A stretch of 64,000 bases of DNA. Source: Balaenoptera acutorostrata (taxonomy: Eukaryota; Chordata; Mammalia; Artiodactyla; Balaenopteridae). A model generated the notes under the pieces. The model was not told where the DNA came from and did not search any database. It saw only the letters and a program-made list of their open reading frames with translations. Each line of letters begins with the position of its first letter. Position 1 is the stretch's first letter. Positions 32,116-43,750 of the stretch are shown piece after piece. The stretch is from the NCBI RefSeq assembly GCF_949987535.1, contig NC_080075.1, positions 55,421,636 to 55,485,635 of the forward strand, given 5' to 3'. The translations under genes and the position numbers were made by a program.

Positions 32116-33819
32116 TGTCATGGTCCCAGCCTGGACCTGGGCTCTGTGGGCAGTGGTGGAGAAAAAATGCACAGACTTTGCCATCCGGAAGAGGCCACCT
32201 CACAATTGGCCACTTCAAGCCTCTTGAAAGCTTTTGAATCTGTCTTGATCAGCTCAACAGAATTCTGGTCGTGTGGGCCAGTGTCAGATTTCACATTGTT
32301 CACAGTTTGCCTCCTACCAAAAGCCGGTTGTAAGAAGTAACTTTTACGAGAGATGGTCAAAGACTAATTTTCAAACATTTAGAAAAGCAATTAAACGCTT
32401 TTCTTCAAAGGGAATTTTATGTGGACTTGAGATAAGACGGATGAAACTCTGGCTGTTCTGGGAGAGGGGACCGAGGGTCCCCAAGCTCCTCTGTGAACCC
32501 GCAGGCTCCACGGAGCACAGGTTGAAAGTGACCGACCTAAGGGTCAGACAGTCTAATGACAGCTACGGGGACAAGTGAGGTCCCTGGTTCCAGGTCCATG
32601 TTGTACCTTTGCTTTTAGCAAAAGTGACGTAAGGACCAGCAAGCACATGAACGCCTCCTCTGTATCTGCTATGAAGCTTCCGCCGAAGACACTGTATGTC
32701 ACGTCATACAATGTCCTCCATGGAATGCCGTCACGTGAGAACTTTCTTTCAGCAGTTCATATGAGGAAAAACTTTCTTTCCCTAGGAACTAAAATGTCCT
32801 TCAGTTCTTTGTTCTAAAACAACCAACCAACCAATAAGCAAACACTGTGTCTTCCCTGAGAGGAACTTTTCCATAATAAGATGGGTATCCCTTAATGTGA
32901 TTTCCTTTTTGTGCTGTGGGGTGGATGCTATGGGTTGGCACTTGGCATCCATTTCAAACTCCTTCTATGCGTCTTCCTGTGCCTGAGAGGCTGGAAAGCT
33001 AAAAACATCATTTCTCAGATTCCCCTGCTCCTAGGATTCTGGATTTAAGTTTGTTCCCACTACTAGATGCACTAATACAGTATCTGGAGGTGGAAGCGAA
33101 GGGAGGTCATCTTCATGCTGCACTGGCTCTTGCTGGTGACCAGTGTGATTCTGGGTGTGGATGTTTCTGCAGCTGTGACTTCATGTCTAGTCACTAGCTC
33201 CATGGGTGTCGGTGGGGTGGCAGTGCCTCCCAGATTTTGAAACTGGAGTTTTGGCAGTGTGCTACTGATTTCAATGATTTTGTGTGTTGAGATTTTATTC
33301 TCTGCCATCCTGATTATGGCAGAGGTGGCAGCTCCCCTAGTGGGCAAGTTAGGTGGCAGGTTCTGATTGCCATTTCTGATGGCCCAGCTTAGAGTTCTCT
33401 TCTCATGCTCTTTCCATGATCCATTCTGTAAGCACTGAATTCCCTATGTTACAGCATGGTTCCTTAACAAACAAGAATGGATTCTGTTTCCTGTACTTGA
33501 ACCCTGATTAATGCTCCATGGTTACCAGGATGCTTAGATCCCAGGCTTATTGCTCCTTGTTGAAGCCTGAAAGGGTCTTTGAGCCTCAATTTCCACATCT
33601 GAACTCCATGATAGTAATAATCTCATTATGTTGTAATTGTTTCCTTGAATCTCTCACCATTGGCTCCTGCCTCCCTGCATGACTAAGAGCTGTTTGAGGT
33701 ATTACAGCTTACCAAGCCCTTTCTCCTATTATGACTTGACCCTCACAACTACCACGGGAGGTCAAAGGGAGGGTTTATTATAATTATAAGACCACAAGGT
33801 AATTGCCATGGTGGAGGCA
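32116..33819. other. Intergenic DNA, no gene supported
   Basis: Holds the ACGT-core cluster. Text around 32460-32540 looks like a decayed DNA-transposon scrap. Confidence 0.45.
32625..32738. promoter_or_regulatory. Cluster of three ACGT-core motifs (CRE-like and E-box)
   Basis: tgacgtaa at 32625-32632, tcacgtca at 32699-32706 and the palindrome tcacgtga at 32731-32738 fall within 114 bp. The first two are CRE/ATF-like and the third is an E-box. The region has no recognisable repeat. Confidence 0.45.
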
Positions 33820-34560
33820 TGTACACAATATGGCCGAAGAATGAGTGGAATGCTCTGGGTTGCTTGGGGGAATCGGACAAGGCTTTAGCAGGATGTGGCA
33901 CCCGAAATTTGAAGAACGAGATGTCTAGAGAGAGAGGCAGGGTGAGACTTTACCAGCAGAGGGAAAAGCATGTGCACAGGCTTGGAGGCACGCGCAGGCA
34001 TGAATGTTCAGGGGAGACTGCAAGCATGAGCTCAAGACTGTCCAAGTGGGCTGTGGGAGGGTGGTGGCTGGACGGGAGGCAGTTATGTTAGGGACTGGGA
34101 CTCCTGCCTGCGGGGAGTTTAGGTTTTCCCCTGTAGATGGCTGAGGGGCAGGAAGCAGTCTGAGTGATCCTGCTGGGACCACACAGGGGAAGGGTTGGAG
34201 GGGCCAGGTTAGAAGCAGAGAGAGTGAGCAGCCTGTGATGGCAGTTCAAGAAAGGGCTGATTCGAGATGGCGGTGGGGATGGAAACAAGGGGACTGGTGA
34301 CTGATTGGATGTGGAGGGTGAGAGAGAGAGGGGGAGTGATCTAGGACGCACCCCTCGGGTCTCTGGTTTGGACAGTTGGGCAAGTGGTGCTCACTGAGAA
34401 AGGGAGCTCAGGAAGAGGAGCAGGTTTGGACACATTGAGTTTCAGATTATCTGGTAACTGGATGATTTACATAGGTCTGAAGCTGGAAAGAGGTCTGTCT
34501 GAAGGTGTAAGTTTTAGATCAGTGTTTAGGTGGTGGTTGAAACCTGGAGTGGATGAGCTT
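33820..34560 (+). repeat. Ancient interspersed repeat, first copy
   Basis: gtgactgattggatgtggag, agctcaggaagaggagcagg and ggacacattgagtttcagat follow a long G/A-rich mammalian repeat also seen at 34795-36320. No usable frame. Confidence 0.5.
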
Positions 34561-34794
34561 GTTTAGGGAGAATATGAAGACTGGGGAGGAGGGAGGATTG
34601 AGAATGGAGTGGGAGGACCATCACTGCTTAAAGGAAGAGAAACCTGTAAACAGGGAAGAGTGGAGAGAGATGTAGAAGGAAAATTAAAGGAGCAGAGGGG
34701 ATTAAGGGGGATGCACTGGTCTACAGTGTCAGAATTGCAGGGATATCCACAAAGCCAAGGCCTGGAAAGTTTCCTTTGGATCACCAGTGACCTT

Positions 34795-36320
34795 GGTAAT
34801 TCAACTCACTTTCAACAAACATATATTGAATGCCTACTATATGCCAGGTACTGTTCTTAGAACTTGGGATATATCAGTAAATAATTCCATTCTAGTGAGG
34901 GGAGACAGCTGATAAAGAATGAACATTAGCAAATAAGTGTATTTATAGCATGCCAGCAGGTGGCAAGTGCTATAGATAAAAAAAAGTCAAACATATTAAG
35001 AGGAAAATCAGGAACGTTGGGTAGGGGTTGTGATTTTTAATACGGTGGTCAGAAATTTACATGTGAGCAAAGACTTGAAAGTGATGAGAAGTCGACCACG
35101 TGAATATCTGGGGAGAAGCATTTCAGGCAAAAGGCATAGCCAGTGACAGGGCCTCAAGGTGGAATCTGCCTGGAATAGCAAGGAAGCCAGCATGGCTCGA
35201 GGCGAGTGGCTGAGGGGAAAATAGTAGGAGATAATATCAAGGAGGTAAGGGGTAGAGTGGAGGCAAACCTTCTAGGGCCTGGCAGACCATTAGAAGGACT
35301 TTGACTTTGGGTAGCAACGGAATGTTTTGAGCCAAGGAATGATATGGTATAACTTATGCTTTAAAAATGCAGATTTTTCTGGCTACTGCATTGATGATAG
35401 ACTGTAGGAGGGGAGGGTAGTAGCAGGGAGACCTCCTAGTGGAGTAATCCAGGCAAGAGGTGGTGATATCTTGAGTCAGGATGGTGGCACTGGAGGTGGT
35501 CAGAAGTGTCAAATTCTGGATCTATTTTGAAGGTACAGACAACAGAATTCCTGATGAATTGGGCTACAGGGCATGAGAGGAAGGATTGTTCTGAATTTCT
35601 TAGCATGAGCAACTGGAAGGAAGGCATTACCCTCAACTGAGCTGGTAAGGATTGTGGGTGAAGAAGGTTTGGGTTCAGAGGTGAGCAGTTTAGTTCTGGA
35701 CATGTTGAGTTTGAGCTGTCCATGAGACACCTGAGTGTAGATGTTGACTAGGCATTTTCAGAGGCCTGGGAGGGGTGGATGCCAGATTGTCCATGTTGGG
35801 GAGTGGATGGGAGGTGAGGAAGTGGAGACTGTCCTATAAGCTTGGCTGTGGAAGAAAGGTGTACTGTGTGGTAAAAGTGAGAGGGAAGGGATGGATTGAA
35901 GGAGGTTTTTTTTTTTTTTAAAGAAGAGGCATGAGCTTGTTTACAGGAAGAAGTAAAGAATCCAGTAGGAATCCCTAGGCTGACAATTACAGAAGAGAAA
36001 TTGTTCCTGATGGAGCAAGTCCTTGAGGAAGTCAGTGATAATGGTTACATCTGAACATCCAGAATGTCTTGTCTTCTGAGGAAGGGTAATGCTGAGGGCA
36101 GACCTAGATAGATTTCTACGTAGTGGTCATGGAGGGGCAGAAAGTTGAGACAGTTTAATTTATATTTCTCTAAGTTAAGAATTAGGGTCAACTAAGAGAG
36201 AATGGAGTTGAGTTGGGAACTTGAGGAAAAACACGAATGTTAGAAACCTGAGGGGAGTGGGAGAAGTCCAGGAGTTGCTGAGAGTGGTGAGGGTACAGCT
36301 GATGCTGTGAATTTGTGGGG
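34795..36320 (+). repeat. Ancient interspersed repeat, second copy, about 1.5 kb
   Basis: caacaaacatatattgaatgc, atgccaggtactgttcttag, gacagggcctcaaggtggaat, ccaggcaagaggtggtgata and tctggacatgttgagtttga occur in the expected order of one long repeat. Same orientation as the copy at 33820. Confidence 0.55.
34953..34967 (+). promoter_or_regulatory. CTCF-like motif
   Basis: ccagcaggtggcaag matches the CTCF core without a core mismatch, inside the ancient repeat at 34795-36320. Confidence 0.5.
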
Positions 36321-38399
36321 CGCCATTCTTCATTGTAGTGAGATGTTCTCCAGCAGTCCTAAAAGTAGCCCTAGTATAGAAGGTGGATATTTAGATTAAC
36401 CCAGGTTTAGGAGTTTATGGGGTGTATGTGATAGAAAGACAAGCGGATGATGATAGCACTGGGGTGAGAGAACAATGGAAGTGAAACCATGTAGATGGGG
36501 AATGAAGTGAAGTCAGGGGATGCTGACAGATATGGAGAACCAGGTAGAGTCAGGAGCTCAGAGGTCAGAATGAGGTCAGAGAGTAGGTATAGTGGGAAGA
36601 CCTGAGTGAGAGCTGGAGGAATCAAAGGTTATGATCTGAGAGTGGAATATTAAGGTTAAAACTGTAAGGATGAAGTGGTTTTGGGTGTTTGTAATATAGG
36701 AGGTGGGACCAAGGGGATGGGCAGCCCAATATGGAAAGGAGGTGAAGGTCACTGGAGCTGAGAGTGTTAATGACCTGGAGACCGGGAAGCTAGATATCGT
36801 TTACGTGGATTCAAAATTCCCCTGAGATGATGCTGGGAATTGGGGTGAAAAGGAAATCAGTGGGTCTGGGTGATAAACTCCTCAATCTAAGTTGGGGAGA
36901 ATTTAGGCAGCTCCTAAAGAATCATGATAATGGGGAGTTGGGGACAATGTGATGGTTGGCTTAACCACCAGGGAGGGAAGGAGATTTTTTTCCTAAAAGC
37001 TGAAGAGGAATGGCCTGGTAAGTTCATTCCTCTTTCTGAGATTCCTCTGCATATTTTTAGCACCTCTACACAGCGTGTACTTCATTTGGCCTCCTTCTAC
37101 TGCTGACCTTTTCCAGTCTCCTTCTTTTTCAATAGTGTTAGGTCCTTGAGGGCAAGTATAATATATTCTCATATTGGAAGTACTTAATAAATGTTAATTT
37201 AAAAATGGAAAATTGGCCAGATTGTGACTGGTGTTGGGTACATTACTTGAAACAAATGCACGAGTGCTTTATTTTGCCTCCATCAGTGTGTTGTTTCAAC
37301 ACAAGCACCCCATCCCCTAAACTCAAGGTCAGGATGGTTGGCCTCACATGGAAGATACAAGAGATATGAGATTCCCGTATGTGTCACCTCCTGAGACCTT
37401 GTGTCTGGAAGTGTCTTTGAAACCTGAGTGGTGCTTGGGCTCCTGGTGACCTGACAACTGATGGGGGAACACAAGGAACTGGAAAAGATGACAAGCCCCG
37501 AAGTGGCTCCTGGAAACTGAAGACTCTACCAGAAGATCAGTTGTACAATGAACAGCAAACTGTACTCAAAGGCAAATATTTAATTTGAGGTGGGGCTTTA
37601 TTTTCCTTATATCAGAATAATACAGACTTTGGATCAAAGCCTCTGGGACTAATGACAAAAAAAATTAAATTATGTGTAATTATATGCCACTCAAAGACTC
37701 CTGGGAAGCCATTCAAATATGCAAGTGTCCTTGTGAAAGGTGGTGTTGGTTCTTCCTGATTGAGAAAGGCAAGCTGAAGAGGAGGTGGGCTGAGTGGAGG
37801 TAATTTCATTTGATAAACTCAATTACCACTTCTCAGCAACTGTAATGGGTTCTGCTCAAACAATGGAAAAATGATTATGTGTCCTACCCCTTTGATGATC
37901 CAAGTGAATAAAAGAAGAAATAACAAAGTTTCTAGAACCTGGCAACTTTAAGGCAAGACCAGATCCTAAACTGTGAAAGATACTTACAGACGCATTAATA
38001 CATATTGGATTGACCCATTTAGCTCCCTGGTGGATAGCAGATATTTGAATACCAGGGACAGAGGGAGTTTGGTTGCCCCCTGAAGGCAGGTACCACATTT
38101 AACACTCTTTGGTATCCTTCTGCACTCACTCGCCACAGGCCTTGGCCATGGTCAGTTTGGGGAACGCTGTGTTTTGGTGTTTTTTTTGATGCCGTTGGCT
38201 ACCTAGTTTTCTCTTTAGGGTGATTGTAAAAGGCAGTTTTATTTCCCACTGTGATTCTGTGTTAACCCTTAGAGACTTAGATCTCTAAAAATTAGCAAAC
38301 AAAACTATAGCTTTAGCCAAAAACTAGTTATGGGTTGAGTTGGATTAGCAATATTCTTTTCATATCACTATGCGTGCTAACAAATGTTTTGCCACCCCA
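36321..38399. other. Intergenic DNA, mostly unrecognised
   Basis: A G/A-rich stretch to about 36900 may extend the ancient repeat. An L2 3' end lies at 37020-37195 and the rest is unrecognised. Confidence 0.45.
37020..37195 (+). repeat. L2 3' end
   Basis: gtccttgagggcaagtataat and gtacttaataaatgttaat are L2 3'-terminal phrases. Confidence 0.55.
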
Positions 38400-39090
38400 A
38401 TTTTTAGCCCCTGTCTTTGTCCTAGCCTTCAAACCCACATGCCCAGCAATTTACTGACTGTTCCACAAACACTTCAGATTCAGTCCTTCTCTTCTCCTGT
38501 CCCCCTTGTCCCTTGCTATCCTCCCCAGTTCCCCTGCCCAACTCCTTGTAGTAACCTAGGGTCACCTCTCTCTCAGCTAGTGCAATGGTTACTTCCCAAG
38601 CATACCTCTCCCAACTTTCCTCTAAATCTGTCCTCTTTTCTCCAACTCCAGTAATACAGTCCTAACTCATGTATTTGTTACCCATCACTTGGATGGGGGC
38701 AGCCATTTCCCTGCTGGTCTCCCTGACTCTGTCTTCTTTCTGACCCATCCTCTGTGTTGTTGTTGGAATACTCTTTGAAAACAAAGGCGAATAAAACCAA
38801 ACCTAAAGGGATCATATTGCACATGGCGTGGTGGTTGAAGGCACAGACTCTGGATTAAGAGGCCTGATTTGAACCCCAGCTCTACCACAGCTTGGCTGTG
38901 AACCTTAGTTGCCTCATTGGTAAAACTAGGACTAAAAATAATCCCTACTTCAGAGGGTTATTGTGACAATTCAGTGAGCAAATTGGTAAAGAACAGTGCC
39001 TGGTACAGAGTTAGCATTCAGTAGGGTTAGCTATCTTTAGCCTTATGAAAACCCTTCAGTGACTGCCCACAGCTCACAGCAATAGTTTTC
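38400..39090 (+). repeat. L2 split by a MIR
   Basis: Left part: ccctgctggtctccctgact, tgttggaatactctttgaaa. Right part after the MIR: aaacccttcagtgactgccc. Both fit one L2 in the plus orientation. Confidence 0.65.
38822..39030 (+). repeat. MIR SINE
   Basis: gtggttgaaggcacagactc, gaaccccagctctaccacag, ggttattgtgacaattcagt and cagtgcctggtacagagtta match nearly the full MIR. Confidence 0.85.
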
Positions 39091-40189
39091 ACACTGTGCT
39101 TTAGGAGGGCTGGGGTTTGTGGTGTCATTGTGAGTTTTTTGTTATTCTGGGGGAAGGACGGAGCGTTGACACACACACAAGACTATTCAGGGTCTACTTT
39201 TGTTTCAAAATTTATATTTACATTGTATATAACTCTTTTCCCCTAGGCTTTTAAGTTGAACCTGAAAATTTCATAATTCTATTTGTCACTCTAGCAAATA
39301 TTTATTCAATAGAATCATGTTGAAGGGGGCCCACTCTAATTTACTCAAAAATATTCAAACTGCCTTTAACATTCAAGTTCTATTTTTAAGTGCTCCAACT
39401 GTCCAGTTAATCAACACTATCTTCTGAAGTATTTATGTAATTGTTTAAAAGATATGAAATTAAACATATAAATAAGGTAATTCCTGATATTCTCTTTTTT
39501 AAAATTCCTGATATTCTACATAAACCTAATGCATCTTAGACATGATTTTAAGTTGAAAATTCTAATACACATTATAAATTAGAATCATAAGCTTAATTTG
39601 CTAGATACTCTAATATGTAAGTTCTCTTAAACATTATATGGGACTTGAGTATTAGACTTACAGAGATTGTTCCTAAATTTAACATCTTACCTTTAGTATA
39701 GATTTGATTTATTTAATCATTTCTATACTAAGTTTTAAATCTCCTAGTGTTAGAAAGGCACTTATCCAATAGGAAAACAATTGTGTTATTTCAATTTGAG
39801 TGACTCAGGGCTTCTGACACAAGTTTCTCATTGATCAGAGAAAACCCTGACCAGGCCACAGGGCTTGATTCTTGCCCATGACACTGGAACAGGGCTCTGG
39901 TCCCTGACCTCCAAATGGGCACTGTAAGCCCATTCCTCTACATTCAATATCAATGTACACATGGCCTAATTTTTGTAACAGTTTATTACTTTGCCGAGAT
40001 TACAACAAAGTCTGCCACTGCTTTGGTTAAAGTCTACATTTCTTTGACTTACTTGATATGTTTGAATGTATTTTGCTCTGGCTCTTTATACCCTCACAAA
40101 ATAATGTTGTCATTTCTTTGAATTTTATCATCTGATTTAGGAGTGGATAAACCTCCTTTTTCTCCCCCATATTTTTCACTCTGGCATGG
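39091..40189. other. AT-rich intergenic DNA
   Basis: No repeat or gene recognised with confidence; frames are short. Confidence 0.5.
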
Positions 40190-43100
40190 CTACCACTATA
40201 GCAGATATTAAAATGGCATCCACAGTCCTGACTTCCACTTCTGCCCAATATAGAATTACAAAAACTAGATTAACCCTCCTACATAAAACACCTAAAAAAA
40301 ACAACAACAAAAAAACCCCCCAAAAAAACCAGACAAAATATAAAACTATAGCTCTCAAGACTTTGGATATCAAGCAGCAAAGAACAGTAATCCTTGAAAG
40401 ACCAAAAAATGAGTGAGTCTTGCAGTTTCCCCAGCTTTTACTGCCTGGAGAAAAATTTCAGGCTATAGATTAGGAAAGGGGAATTCAACAACTGTCCACC
40501 AGTCTTGAGTTAAGGAGATGGAACTGAAGTCTGGGGAAACCAGACTTCAAAAGCTAGACTTTTCATACTAGAAAACAGAAGATAACTGCACACAGAGTTG
40601 TAGAGATCCGTAGAGGGTTCCCCCTCAAGTATGCTGTTGAGTACTGATCAATGCATGTGAGGAAACTACCTGGGAGGCCTGGGAAAGAACCACCTGAAGG
40701 ATTAGAGGGGACAATCACCAGACATCACATATAGTTTAACATAGTGCTTAGTCCCAGTAGCCAGACTAGAAACCTCATAACTTACAGGGTATTTCTTAGA
40801 GTAACTAAGAAGGGTTTTCCCTTGGTAATGGGGAAAATGAACCCTAGACAAAGTGCTGTTCTGGTACGTAAAAGAAAGGCCTGCATGAATCAGTGTTTCC
40901 AAGTAACTGCATCTTAGAAAAAATCTTGAAAATATTTGTAAGAGTACAAAGTATTCAGTACCCAACAAGATAAAATTCACAATGTCTGGCATGCAATCAA
41001 AATCTTCCAGGAATGCAAAAGAAACATGAAAATACAGCACATAATGAGAAAGATCAATCAATTGAAACTGACCGAAAAATGATACAGATGATAGAGTTAG
41101 TAAACAAAAATTAAAACTATATCCAGTATGTTAAAAAGCTACAGAAAAGATTGACTATATTAAGTGGAGACATGGAAGATATATTAAAAAGACCTGGACT
41201 GAACTACTAGAGGTGAAAACTATAATGTCTAAGGTGAAAAATACACTAGATGGAATTAATGGCAAGTTATAAACTGCAGAAGAAAAGATTAATGAACTTG
41301 AGACAGTAATGGAAGCTATTCAAAATGAAACAGGGCAAAAAAGACTGAAAAAGAAAAAAAACAAAAAAAAAGGACAGCATCAGTGAACTGTGGGACAGCT
41401 TCAAGTAGTCAAAGTATCCCAAAGGAGAGGAGAGAAGAAAAATCTTTAAAGAAATTATGACTTAAAAATTTCCAAATTTGATAAAAGCTATACATCTACG
41501 GAAACAACCCAAGTGCAAAAAACATGAAGAAAGCTAAAGCAATGCACATCATAATCAAATTGCTTAATACTTATGGCAAAGAGAAAACCAACTGGGCAAC
41601 CAGGGAAAAAGGACAAAGGAACAAAGATAAGAATGATAACAGAATTATCACTGGAAACCATGTAAGTAAAATGACAGTGGAGCAATATCTTTAAAGTACT
41701 GAAATTTTTAAAAATGTTGACATAGAATTCTTTACCTAGTGACATATCCTTCACTGTGAAATAAAGGCTTTATCAGACCTAAAAAAAAAAGCTGAAACAA
41801 TTCATCACCAGCAGACCTGTGCTACAAGAAATGTTAAAGGAAGTTCTTCACGTAGAAGGAAAATTATATCAGATGTAATCCTGGATCAACACAAGAAATA
41901 AAGAGCACCAGAAATAGTAACTATGTGGGTAAATGTATAGCTTTTTTCTTATTATTTAAATATCTTTAAAAGGTAGTAGAATTTTAAAGAAAAAATAACA
42001 ATGTATTGTGAGTTTTATAACATGTAGAATTAAAACGTATGACAATAATAGCACAGAGAGCAAGAGGGGAGAAATGAAAGTACTATTGTAGGGTTCTCAT
42101 TCTCTATGTAAAGGAGTAAACACTTGAAAGAAAATATGCTTATTGGAAGTAACCACTATGGAGTCTAGTGAATGAGCCATCAAAGGAGATAACAGGAGTC
42201 ATAAGAAATACTCAATTAATCCAAAAGTGAGCAGAAAAAAAAGGAAAGGGAACAAAAGCAGATGGGACAAGTAGAAAACAAATATCAAGATGGTAAGTTG
42301 AAACTCCAGCATATCAATAATGACATTAAATGGAAATGGTGTAAGCACCCAAATTAAAAGGCAGAGATTGTCAGATTGGATAAAAAAGCAAGGTCCAATT
42401 ACATGCTTAGAATAAGAAATTCATTTTAAATATTGATGATTTAATAGGGAGAGGTTGGTAAAAGGCTGTAAGAGGAATAAGGTTTGAGGATCTAATGTAA
42501 AACATGGTGACTGTAGTTGACAACATTGTATTTTACAATTAAAATTTGCTAGGAGAGTAGAACTTATGTGTTCTCATTAAAAAAAATAATTAGGTGATGG
42601 ATGTGTTAATTAACTAGATGGTAGATATCCTGTCACAATAAATAATATATATAAAGATATAAATCGGTTTATAGTAAAAAAAAAAAAGATATACTAATTA
42701 TAGCAGCTATATTAATGTCAGTAGATCTCAGAATAGTGAATATACCAGAAACTAAAGAGAGTCATTTCATAATGACTTCAACTCATCAAGAAGATAGCAA
42801 TCCCAAACATTTATGCATCTAAAAACAGAGTTTCAAAATATATGGAACAAAAATTGCTAGAACTGCAAGGAGGAGTAGAAAAATTCACAATTATCAGTAA
42901 TGACTTCAACACCCACCTCCCTCAATAATGGATAGAACAAAGCAGATAAAAAATCAGTAGGGATATAGAAGACTTGAACAATATTATCAATCAGTATGAT
43001 TTAATTGATACTTTATATAACACTCCACCCAATAACAGCAGAATACATATTTTTCTCAAATATACACAGAAAATGTACCAAGATAGAACAAATTCTGGCC

Positions 43101-43750
43101 TATAAAGTATGTCTCAATACGTTTAAAAGGACTTACGTTGTATAAGTATGTTCTCTGATCACAGTGGAATTAAACTAGAGGCCAATAAATGAATGATATC
43201 TGGAAAATTCCAAAATATTTGGAAACTATGTAACACACTTCTAAATAACACATGGGTTGAAGAAATAAAAAACAGTATTAGAAAGTATTTTAAACTGAAT
43301 GGGAATGAAAACACAGGATTTCAAAATTTGTGGGATACAGCTAAAGCAGTACTTCTAGAGGAAATCATAGCACTAAAATGTCTGCATTAGGAAATAAAAA
43401 GGTTTCCAAATGATGACCTCAGCTTTCAGCTTAAGAAAGCAGGATAAGAAGAGCAAATAAAACCAAAATGTAAGCAGAAAAGGGAAATCAGAGAGATCAG
43501 AGAGAAAATCAGTGAAAAAGTAAATAGACTCAGACACCATAAATATAGAAAAATCAAAAGCTGGTTCTGTGAGAAGATCAAGAAAAATAAACCCCTTGTC
43601 AGACTTATCAGGAAAAACAGAAAGCATGGATGACCAGTATCAGGAATGAGAGGTGATACCACTTTGAAGAGAGCAATAAGGAAATATTATGAACAGCTTT
43701 ATGTCAGTAAGTTTGATAACTTAGAGGAAATGGAAAATTCCTTGAAAGAC
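40190..43750 (+). mobile_element. Long decayed L1 (ORF1 region to ORF2 5' part)
   Basis: L1M-type phrases occur in order: gcatgcaatcaaaatcttcc, catcaccagcagacctgtgctacaagaaat, caacacaagaaataaagagcacc, aaaggcagagattgtcagattggataaaa, gatctcagaatagtgaatat, and the ORF2 stretch around 43193-43390 (TAKAVLLEEIIALKCLH). Stops and frameshifts are frequent throughout, so it is inactive. It is interrupted by the 3' end of another L1. Confidence 0.8.
42440..42687 (+). mobile_element. L1 3' end nested in the long L1
   Basis: Text such as gatctaatgtaaaacatggtgactgtag, ggtgatggatgtgttaatta and tcacaataaataatat, closing in a 12-A run at 42676-42687, is an L1 3' terminus. The host L1 ORF2 text breaks before it (gcttagaataagaaattcat) and resumes after it (gatatactaattatagcagc). 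Confidence 0.65.

Noticed and set aside
43193..43390. 65-codon frame TWVEEIKNSIRKYFKL... as a gene
   Set aside because: It is L1 ORF2 sequence in a decayed element.
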